DNA of 64,000 bases, from NCBI GenBank assembly GCA_028752905.1, contig JAQNBH010000002.1, positions 34,014,596-34,078,595 of the forward strand, given 5' to 3'. The notes beneath the pieces are model-generated. The model searched no databases and was not told the DNA's origin. It saw nothing but the letters and a program-made list of their open reading frames with translations. The number at the start of each line of letters is the position of its first letter. Within the stretch, counting starts at the first letter, position 1. Both the position numbers and the translations under genes were made by a program. The DNA is from Cladorhizidae sp. MBARI D1340-BT2 (lineage: Eukaryota > Porifera > Demospongiae > Poecilosclerida > Cladorhizidae). This document shows positions 44,063 through 56,000 of this stretch, piece after piece.

Positions 44063-47000
44063 CTGAGATGAAGACAAAGATCAAGAACAAGTGAATGACA
44101 TGACAAGTGCAGAATAAGTCTAAATGGCTCTCAATGAGATCTCAGTTAACAACAAATTACTCAATGGATGTTTACCACTTCAGTGGTGACAGATTGCGAA
44201 GGTTTTCTTCTCGCACTCCGGAAAGCATTTTCTCTGGAGCTTTCGTACTTCCTGCTGGTGCGCGGTCTAATCAAAGGGCGTGTACTATTAGAGGAAATAC
44301 GATATACCAATCTAGTACTAAGTTGCTGTAGGAGCTGCTATGAACTAGATAATTCCCAAAACTCTGGAGACAAGCCTTAATTATCAGCAGTTCCTATTAT
44401 CAACTAGGTCTGTGTAACACCATTAAATAGACTAGAGCCAGGTCAGGCGGGATGGACCCTTTACTCAAGTATTCTCTAAATAGAAGCACAAAAAAGTATT
44501 CATAGCAATAATGACATTATTCTGTGGACGAAAAATATCACAATCAAAATATATTCCATGTGAGGTTGTCATAAGTGTGTATACAGTCATGCAGGCAGAC
44601 TTGCACTGAGCAACACCGTTAGTGTTTTCAACAGAACAAACATCTACAAATTCACTCACGTGATGAATCCAGAGCAATGGCCTCCTGGTAAAATCCTTTG
44701 TCTCTCAGAAGCCTTGCCAGCATCGGCTTGGACGCTGTCACATGTTGACAGTGCCAGTTGTAAAGTGCATGGAACAGCACCTCTTCCAAAGATATGTGCT
44801 CCTTGGTAACCATCGTGTAGTCGGGTGGACTAGAGGAGGACTGCATGCTGACATAAGAGAGGTCACGGCAGAGCTTCAACAAGTCGGATGAGGAGATGAG
44901 CTTCTTGCATATGGTCAGCAGGTTGGAAGGATTGAGGATATCTGTAGAGTCCACAAGAATAGCACCATGTTACACTGAATAGCACCATGATAGCACCGTG
45001 TCACACTGAATAGTTACATTGAATAGCACCATGTTACACTGAATCACAGCACCATGTTACACTGAATCATAGCACCATGTTACATTGAATCTAGACTAGA
45101 ATTCCAAATCACAAGTCATTCTTATTACAATTCCATACTACTACAAGTCTTTTGAGTTGCCAGCCATTTTATTCAAGTTTATTCAATGGACCCATTGGTT
45201 GATCTCTTCTTGTGGACTCGCCAAACACAAAACAACCCCCCTGACCATATGTGGAAATCATGTTTGCCATCATACTCCGATATTTATACAATATCCAAAT
45301 GCTTGGAATACCCCATAGATAGCGACAAGCTCCCAAAGGAGAAGCCCAGCGTGTGGGTCATATGCCCAGGTTAGTGGGTGTGGTCCAGCTCGAGGGTGCC
45401 TATATAGCACGAGCTTTACAGTAACCCATTGAGTTAAGAGGGTAGTAAACCATGTTTCTGAAGATCTGCCAAATTTGTATCGTTCATAACTTTTTTTAGT
45501 TTTTCATCCTTTACAGATACTTTTTAGATCAGAAGAAAGACTGGACTGGTTCAATAGACATATTACATGAAGGCTATTAATGAATTTTCATGTTTGTACA
45601 TTTGCCACAGATAGACGCCCTTAGAACCTTACCCTTGTCACTCCCCAAAAATCTTAAAAATCACAAGAGTGTCAGTGACCACTTCCAATTCACAGTTTGT
45701 GTAACATAGCCACATACGTAAAGTATCATAGAGACAGTTTTGCCATAATGTACTTGGAAGTGATTTGGAAGGTCAATGAAAATTCGTAATGAAAAAGCAT
45801 GAAATCTGTGTCGAACATCAATGCATAACTCAAGACCAGTACATAAAAAAAGAAAAAGGATCCAATCAAACTTTAGAGCATAGAAAGAGCTATAAAATAG
45901 TATATTATGGAATTGTTCTAGATAAATATTCACTGAGAGAAATTTTTTGAAAGTTCAAAAACACACCTTTTTCATAATATGTACTCATAATACAGTTTGA
46001 AGGGGAGACAGTTGCATTTTTTGGGGGGGAATGACCCACATGCTATTTGTTGTTGTTGTGGTTACCACTTTATAACTCCATAGATTCCGTAAACTTCATG
46101 GTATGGACTTGATATATAGCTCAAAAGATAGGTCTCTCTATGTGCTCTCTGTTGATACCAAAATATTTTTCACAAGTATAACTATAGCCAAGTTAAGGTA
46201 GCTACAAGTGGAGGGACCCTAAAAAACCTGAATGCCACATAAATAACTCCAGATTGCTAGGTGCTAAAAATTAAAAATTAGCACGGGTGGCTAGAGGAAG
46301 CCCTACTCTATGCAATGAGTGTTTTTAATCAATAGGCGTTAAAATTTTAGTACGCGGTCAAGCGCGCGGGTGGAAAATTGAAAATTCCATAAAACTCATT
46401 TTCCACCCGCGCGCTGGACCGCGTACTAAAATTTTAACGCCTAATGAAAACACTCATTGCATAGAGTAGGGCTTCCTCTAGCCACGCATGCTAATTTAAA
46501 ATTTTTAGCACTTAGCAATCTGGAGTTATTTATGTGGAGGTTGCAGGCATTCAGGTTTTGAGGTCCCTCCACTTTAGAGTAACTTTATACCTATGAAAAA
46601 TATTTTAGTATCAAAAGAGAGCACACAGAGAGACCTATCTTTTGAGCTATATATCAAGTCCATACCATGAAGTTTGCAGAATCTACGGAGCTCTAAAGTG
46701 GTAACCATAAGTTTTGGGGGGGAAATTAAAAAATGCAACTGTCCCCCCCTAAAGTTGGCATCATGGACTATGTTATTAGAACATCAGTAGAGAATGGCGC
46801 TATGCGCGTTTGCTATGAAGATGCAACTCGATAAACAATTGATGTTCAACAAAAGCAATGCGTGCAATAACTGGCATCAAAGGCGTGTGCGCATGTGTAA
46901 TGGGTAAATGGCCTCAGTCCGGTAAAGGGCCCTACGTAATAATGTTCATACAGAGAAGGTTCATTATCCACTAATCAGAACACCACCCTTGCTATAATTT

Positions 47001-50000
47001 TTTTTCCTTTCCATGCTCAGATGTCATCTCCAACTCTTTTCAGTGCATGTCCAAAAAGAAAGAGTGATGCAACTCCTCCTGCTCCCTTGTCCCTTGACCT
47101 CAGGACGTCCCGTAATGAATATATAATACTATAACACAGACATACATTTACACACTCCATGCAGTACAGGTGTGTACAAAATGCATGCATGAAATCCTCC
47201 ATAACTGTTTTTCTGAACCAGAACAGCCTTCCATGTTTTGAACACAGCTCATGCAGAGCTATAGGTAGGAGGGGAATTTTTTTTATAGAAAATTTTCAGA
47301 AAATGGTAGGAGTGAATGACAATTAAAAAATTCCCATACAGTTCATAACATTGCCCAGTTACAATACTCTTCTCATTTAAGCTAGTTTCAATAATCTGAA
47401 GGGCAAAGCAAGACGGAACCTATGTAGACCACATCCAGTTAGATGACCCTTTACCATTTAGAACAATGCACACCAGTTAATTTTTTTCTTAGTGAATCCA
47501 AAATCTACTCCCTGACAAATGCACTTAGCATTTCCATCATGGACAGAGGATGTTTCTGGAAAACCTCTATATGAGTAAATTAAACAGGACTTCCTTCCCA
47601 TAGCAGGTGGGTGCTCCACCAATCTGGTTACCATGCCATGCACACACAAGCAAAACTACCGTAGTTTGGGGAAACATAAACAGTAAAATCTGGGGGCCAA
47701 AGAAAATGCCTGGAAGGAAGTGGCAATCCAGATAACTAGCCAGCTATTATAAGCTATAAAACAGTTAGTGATTCCTCTTTCTGCTCCTCCTCCTGCTAGC
47801 CAATAGCAAAATCAAATCCAACTCTTACCCACTGCTAGTACTGACGTCTATCACTGTACTGTCAGACTCGGCAGAAATTTAACCAAATATGGTAAAGCAT
47901 ACAGCACAAAGAAACAGCCTACACAACACACGCAATGAAACAGATTACCACCTGCCATATTCTAAACCAGCCTTAAGCAAGGAATTAGTTTCCATACAGT
48001 TTCCATATTAAAGAAATAAAAATGGGGAATTTTTTTTTTTAACTCACTCCGATCGATGTTTTTATTCACATAAATATTTCGTGAGATAAACTTTCAATGC
48101 TAACCACACCCATGGAAAATGATTCAACAACGAGAAAAACATCGCACTACGATATGCTCGTGCATGTGCAGGGAGCCAGCGTAACACGTAACATGGAGGT
48201 AGGTACACGTACACTTCAGTCATCACCATAGGCACATCATTATATAGCTCCGTGCATTGAACAGCTCCTAATACTACAAGCATCCTATTCGCCACTACCC
48301 CTCACAATGATGGAAGTAACAGCTAGAGGAGTTATGGAGACACGGAATCCAAACTTACCATCTGGATGCATGGCCGAGAGTGGGCTTCCTGTATAGGCTG
48401 CTTGGATCCATAATAACTTCTGTGCGTGCACCTTCTTGTCAGGGTTAAGCCTTTCTGCACAAGTGGGACACTGGATAGCATCCACGGAGGACTCCAGCAG
48501 ATCAAAAGGAATAAAGTGGAGCTTGAGCTCTCCCGGACAAACAATATTCAGCTTGAAGCGAAAGGACCTCATGTTGGCACTGATCTTACGCATGATATCG
48601 ACAATGGCCGTCTTCAAGAGACTATAAACAGTGCCAGTCATTCCATTGAAAAATCGTCCGACGGAGACTTCAATAAACCCACGAGAGAATCGCACAGTAA
48701 CATCAGGGTTGCCATCGGATTTAGACTTCCAGGCAAACTGAGTAGTGTTATAATAGAGAGATTTCTTGAATTCTAAAAGGCCTTTCAGCTTTTCATGAGA
48801 CTTGAAGTACTTCACAAACTCACACTGCTTTCGGTAAGGAATGTCCAGACCATCACTTACAATGATGAGTGAAGAGGAATCAGACTCTGGGACGGAAACG
48901 TCATACTTGGATATCAGCGATGGAATGAAGTATTGGTCCTCACCACACTTGCAAGCCAGGCCAACACTTTGTAAGACGGAGCTGTAGAAGTCACTCGGAC
49001 GCATGCGATCTCTGGTCGAGCCTTGCCAGACCGATCTCATGAGGCGCTCTGTGATGATGCCATGTTGTACGTCTTGCAGAAGATTTTGTGGGATGCAGGC
49101 ATCCTTCTTCATGCAGTACAGCCGACTGAGACCATGAAAGAATTCACCAGGAAGGAGAATTATGTGTTGGTAGAGAAAGTCCGTTTTGAACGGGCTGGTT
49201 ATGATGGAACCACACCGTCGGAAAAGTTCTAGAAATCGATCGACTTCTCTCTCGTTGCGAATATGACACTTTCCTGCTCTCTGTATGAGAGACGGTCGAG
49301 AGATGAACATGAGCTTGGTGTTGTGCAGGCACCAACGAAAGAAGATGAACAGCAAAGGGACATCCATTTCGAAGGACTTCTTATGGAGGTTGGCGAGTTC
49401 AACAACAACGGAAGTGACGGCTTTGCTTTGCTCACGATCTCTGGCATCCACCGTTACCATTGCAGGTCTCACTGCGCAGGAAGACACACCCATATCAGAA
49501 GCGCATGACTTGACAAGATTCAAGATCTCACTCTTTCGAGTGTTGAGTAGCTTGCCTGATGTGAATTTGTCAGCATGTGTGCCAACGATGATGCAGTTGT
49601 TACATGAAGATTCCTCACATGAAGCATCTTTTAGGCAAGTGGTCAAATGGTGTAGGGCACTGTGAGGTCCGACGTCAAATGAATCATACCTACTGTCATA
49701 ATGGCCGTCCTTCAGGTCCAATGGCTTCATCAATGTGTCGGTGCTGTATCTCGACACATCAATGACGTCCAACATAAGTAGGTTGGAATTCTTGTCTCCG
49801 AAGGCATCCACAATCTCTTGCACTGCTTGGCCCGCACCGACGTCAAAGATATTCACCAAACTATACGAGCCTGTCAGAAGCTTTTCTAGCTCATTATCAC
49901 CAGAAAATTGACTCGATAACTGGTGCAGCGAGTCACACACAGTTTTGAAATTAGCCTGGACTTCCGCATCGTCAAAAACAACCTCCACTTCTCGTCTTGA

Positions 50001-53000
50001 CGAGGAGGCAAACATCGGAAGCTGATGTTGTCCAACAAGGAAATGCATGAGAGAAGTTGCTGCAATGTCAGCCCTTAGATCAGACATCTCCATCCACTGG
50101 TGCTCATGATCGCTCAAGATGGCTGGCTTCATTACAGCTTGATAGATATCCAGACCGAGAGGACCAGTACCGGACGTTTGAGAGCGAGTCAGGCCCATGC
50201 TCTTGCAGAGCGTGGTCTTTCCCGAGCATGGCAGACCGTGGACTCGCAACTGGAACATGCCGAGGGGAACAGACTGCGTCAGGATGATATCTTTCAATTG
50301 CAGGCTGGAGAGGGACACTGCAGAGGCAACAAGAAATGACAGAGTACCTCATAAATATGTAACAAGATAAAGAAAACCAGACAAATTATCTCAAGGTTTC
50401 TCTCTCAACATACTCTGTTTGTTCTCAGTACATTTCAACCGAAATAGTTTGGTCTTCATCTGATCAAGACCGAACTATTTCAGTTGAAACATTGGCACTC
50501 ACAACAAGGAAGCATATTGAAACAGAAACCTTAAAGTATATGATCTCAGCTGACAATAATCGCACAAGTTTGAAAAACAAGCATTCCCAAATTATCCAGA
50601 CATGTGTTTGCAAGATGTCGAATAATTGTGGCCCATCATCTAATACCATATTCTGTGCACATCTTAACCGGTTAACCGCAATTGGTGTCACACACGTGCA
50701 AGCTTTGAACGGCAGACGCCAATTGGCATCAATAGCAATATTATTGCGGACTAGTCCACTAAAAGAAGAACTAGTTTGTTTTAAACTTGTTATTAGGTAG
50801 TGTTGCTCTTGTAGAAAATAGGACACTGCTTATAATAATCCATTAGTAGCATGCATAAGCTCTATCTAGCAAGATAAGCTAGCTAGATACACGTTGTGCA
50901 CAAAATTATAGTTGGCTTTTTCCTATCTTCATTACTAGAGCTTGGCGTCATCCACCATCTAGGAGCTTACTTAAAGCTAAGGTAAAGCTTCTACACTCCA
51001 TCTCCGCATGTTTCTATAGAAGAAGGAGCATCACAAAAGTCGATTGTTAGCTAAACATTGCCTTACATCGAAGATAGCTTTTGAGATCGAGAAGCACCGA
51101 CTCCAAACGGTCACTAAAGCGTGACTGACTAGACTGTTTCCTAAATCTCATAGCCAACATACCGCTTAGCTTTAGGGCTGATGATATTGAAGTTTTTCGA
51201 ACTCTAGTCAAGCTTCAGGTAGTTTTTTCCCCTCTCTTATAATTATTGAGGCAATCACTTGAACATAACTCCAGCCCACGTGTTATATGCAATTTTTTAA
51301 TGACGCAGCTAATCGGTTAATCCCATTAGAGAAATGTTGAATAATTTATTATTTGTGAGCCCGTCATTTGTGAGCCCGTCATTCAATATCATAATTATTC
51401 TGTGCGCATCTTAACCCCATTAGAGAAATGTCGAATGCCCTTGCGATGAGCATATCTGGCAACCATTATGTGTGTCCATACGAATAACCCTGGACGAATA
51501 TAATGACTTTCGCAATAACCAACTTTTTATTGATGTTTCGGCTAGATGACGAGCCTTCATTGGAAATAATTATTCCTGACAAATTATGCTAATAAACGCT
51601 AGAGCATCTAACCCCCCAAAACCAGAGAAAACAAATTTGAAGTTCATTATCGAGAACGTCATTATATTCCAGTACTTCTACAACTAGTGAGAGTTCGTTG
51701 AAAGCTCAAACAAATCTCTTTCTTGCAAGTGCACCTTTATAAAGACACACACCTTTCTTGTAAATCAACCCTCGCTGAGGGTCGTTCTGGACAAGCTGAT
51801 AAGCTCTCTCGGCCACTTCCTCCTGGAACACAGACGCTCGCACCAGTTCCAACTGGCTTCTCCTTAAGCTGATCTCCGCACCCTGCTCCAGCTCCTCGAT
51901 GGTCGGCTTGCGCGTCAACTCGTTGAAGTGCCTCTCCTTATTCAAGTCCTCTCTCAATTTGAAGTTTTCGGCGCTAAGCCGCTGGGCTATCTGCTTGGCC
52001 TCCACGGCATAATTCTCAGCTTTTTTCTTCGCGTCTTTGAGTTTTTTGTACTCTGCCTCGAGCCTTACTCTGTCCATGTAAGTCATATCCTCATCCACCG
52101 TTGGCTCCTGCAGGACAAGAGATACCAGCGGGTCAACAACAACAACATATGTCAACATTCGCCACAACAAAACATTCGCCACAACAAAAATCTTGGATTC
52201 ACTTTAGATGGAAGAGAATTTGCATTTTTCCTATACATATTACATAGTGATTCAATACATATTACATACAGTAGGAGCAAAAAAAAAAAACCTTCCGATT
52301 CCGTTGCGTTAATATTCCATTGGCGCTGCTGGCAACGGCGAAGAATCTTTTTTCTTCGCATTTCAAACTTGTTCGCGGTTCAATTTGCCGGCCCTTGTTT
52401 GCGCGGTCGTTCGCCAGCCTCGTGCTTCAAGTACAATTGGCGTCATGCTCCAGCTTCTTTGTTCTGCAGCCTCTCGCTTCTTGTACCGTTCATAATGTCG
52501 TTCTTCAGCGAAAGGCCCTCGATATTAATGCCAGCCTCGAAGGAATAGAGGAGCTGATGAAGCTGACTGATGAAACAACTGTTGACTAGCTCCAGCGTCT
52601 GCTACGACCAAGCTAGGGTTAGATTTCAGTGCACACCATTCTGCAGTGCAGGACTGCTCTAGGATAGACCTTCCGAGGTAGCTCTACTGTCGGCTCATCA
52701 TACACGTGGAACAAGGTAATCTGTTTATCATTTCTAAAGCTCAAGCTTAGTTTAGCTAATATAAACTGACAACTTGGTTTAAGCTTATAAGCTGGTTTGA
52801 CTTAGCAGCTTGATTGATTAGCTTACATAAATTTGAAAGGTAAGTTTAAGAGCATAGCTTTGCCAGGTTTGTGGCTTGGAGTTTAGCTTGGGGGCTTGAA
52901 GGACCAGCTTAACATAGGCTAAGACTTTTTAAGACAGTCTTGCCTGCTTAGCTTACTCCTTAGCAAACTTAGCTACTCTTTGGCTTGAGTCAGTGAAACA

Positions 53001-56000
53001 TTTGATTTCCAAATCTTAAAGGCAAGGTAATATTACAATAATATCTCCTCCCTACCTGTACCTTTCCAGATGAAAAGATTGAAGTGAATATGGAGATGAC
53101 TTGTGGCATAGAGGAGGTTATATGGATTGATGAATGCAGTCCAACTCGAGATCCATACACTACACTCAATTCATCCAAGGATTGCTGAACTACAAGGAGC
53201 AGCAACTGGCTATTGAATGTTGTACTTATTCTCACTGGTAGTTAATCAATATTGCTATAATCTTTGTTCACTGGTTACCATTTGAGCAATGAGCATAACT
53301 ATCACCAGTGAACTTTCATGACCAGTATCATGCAAGGCTTGTGTTTATGGTTGGCTGCCACAACCAAGACTACCCAATTGGCATGAGACATTTTTCTCTG
53401 ATATGCACATTTTAGTGTGAAGCATAGATGAACTCGCCTTGTAGTAAAAGATGACTTTCTGTTACAAAACTAACACAATAAACATAATTTTCCATGGCAT
53501 TGCTTTATTTTGCATGCATAAACACTTCTATGCTTGCATCGATTCCCCCATACAGGCTCAAATCCAATAGGGTCCATGGAGGGGTAGGTGGTTGGAACCA
53601 GCGAATGTAGTGGAGATGTAGACTAGTATGTGCAGGTCGATGGGTCCATAAAGGTCCAACTTATCCTATAACTCATCCATAGAAGTCTGAGGTCCTGTTG
53701 CACGTACAACAAAACATAGTAAAGACATCCACCAGCAATAGAGGAATGCATCGCAGACATTTTACACGTGTGACGTAACTTTTCCACTCTTACAGTACAC
53801 CTGTCACCAAACGCATGACCCATCCTCTATGCTTAGGGACACCACCAACATAGCGTTCTCTGTTGGCCAAAATATCAATGTGTAAATGATCATCTCTTGG
53901 TCTATACATGGCTGAGGTGGGGCCTAACATTATTAGACGTGGCTTCTTACATACAAAAGCTTAGCTAGGGGTTTCTAGAGGTCAATTTTTTTTTAAGGAA
54001 AGTCCTGCTAAGCAACTAGACGTTCTGTAAACTCGTCAACCTTTCTAAGGCAAGGCTTGCTAGCTACTAGAGGTCGTGTGAGGGCATCAAAAGGGGGGTT
54101 TGTTTTGCAAGCCTTAATCTACACCAGACTTTACCTAACACTATGTTTAGCAAACCTAACATCTACAAAACTATATAGCACGCTTCGTCTAATCATCTTG
54201 GCTAAACTGAGTAGCTATGAACAAGAAGGCAAAGCTACTAACTAATACAAGTCGAGAGCTAGAGCTGAAGGACACTAGTGGGCACAGGCCAAAAGGCTAG
54301 GAAGAGAAATAACTAATACTTCTTCTGTCAGCCAAAAACTTCTTGATGGGAAAAATGACATCAGGGAAGAAGAAAACTAAGTGGAGCAAAAAAACACTCG
54401 CTAGATTTGGCATCCTGTTGTAAGCAACTGGCGTCTGCCCCATGTGCGCGTATGCACGCGTTTATTAAAAAAAGGGCTAAATTTAAAAAAATTGGAAACG
54501 TAAAGTTAAGGGCAGTTCCGTCGTGACGGACGTACAATTCAGATGTAATAACATCAATATGCTTGTCCATAAAAAAGATTTTATATTTTAGTTATTTAAA
54601 GTACTGTTGAAAGATATTTAACATATAAAAGACTTAGACTATTAGTTAGCTATTTAGTCGGGAAAACCCCTTAAAGGGGTGTGACAGACATACGCAGAGA
54701 ATTACGATTTCTGATATCAATGTTCTTTACGTTGAAAATCCTGTGACTTGTGCGAAGTAATAAATATGTCTTTGGTATCAAACTAATCATCACACATAAT
54801 TATGGATAAGTATATATATTACTAGCTCAAATGAAGAAAATTTTCTTTTTATTACATATTGTGACGGACGTACACAATTTGCGTGACGTACGTACGAGTC
54901 CAAATGTAGTTGTCCAAAAAGCTTCATTTTTCATGTTAAATGATAACTTTAGCTAGTACATATATAATTGAAACAAATAACAAAACCTACATAGATACAG
55001 AAAAAATGAACTGTCCAAGTTTCCCACTATAGTAGGGGGGAAATGAACTGTCCAAGTTTCCACTATAGTAGGGGAGTGATAGTTCACACAATAACTTTGT
55101 GTTTGCTATTACCAGTACCACTTTTATGCTGTTGCAAGTAACTTTGATATGAATTGGGATATTTACATAGTAAAGTGTTGTAGCTGTAAGTCCATAATTT
55201 GTGGGGCATTATATCACCACTTCATAATCAATGTCTAGATTAAATTTCTATGCATGTCCATCTTTTATAAGCAACAATACAGCTCTTAACTAAATGTGCT
55301 AATCAAAGAGAAACGGTCCACGGTGTCCTGCTACTCTGGGAGGATTGATGGCTTGCACTGTCGGCACTTGCATAGAGAAGCTTATCGACTGTTTTAGGCC
55401 ATTTCCAATGGTTGCCGCTCCTGTGCATCACGCTGACCTCAAACTGACCAACACCATCGCAACTTGTAATCTCTCCATTAAAATCCTCTCCATCATAGTT
55501 CACAATCACCCATTGTCCAACACACAGATCCACTGTGGTGATTGTGTGCTCTTTTTGCTCATCACGAGGAAGGGACAAGAAATGTTTCCAAAAGATCTGC
55601 AGACTCGCCTTTAATATGACCACCAACTCCTCACAAACTGTTCGCAAGATGTAATCTCTCCATTAAAATCCTCTCCATCATAGTTCACAATCACCCATTG
55701 TCCAACACACAGATCCACTGTGGTGATTGTGTGCTCTTTTTGCTCATCACGAGGAAGGGACAAGAAATGTTTCCAAAAGATCTGCAGACTCGCCTTTAAT
55801 ATGACCACCAACTCCTCACAAACTGTTCGCAAGAGTGATACCGACGTTCCATTTTCCCTTTGTACTGGCCCGGATGATACACCAACCCTCGGCTTGCTGA
55901 CGGTGGACAGAACAGCTGAACTAGACCAACTGGACAATACCTACACCTTTCTCCACCTCGCCTTCTAGGAATATCTGGCAGCACTCCACTTAGCTAAACT

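Noticed and set aside
52320..52589. 90-codon plus-strand frame in a relatively GC-rich patch
   Set aside because: It starts at TTG, not ATG, has no recognised domain and lies within a Roco intron; a separate first exon is possible but not supported.
53074..53188. Possible plus-strand exon after a tttccag acceptor
   Set aside because: It is a short open stretch with no partner exon in phase and no similarity.
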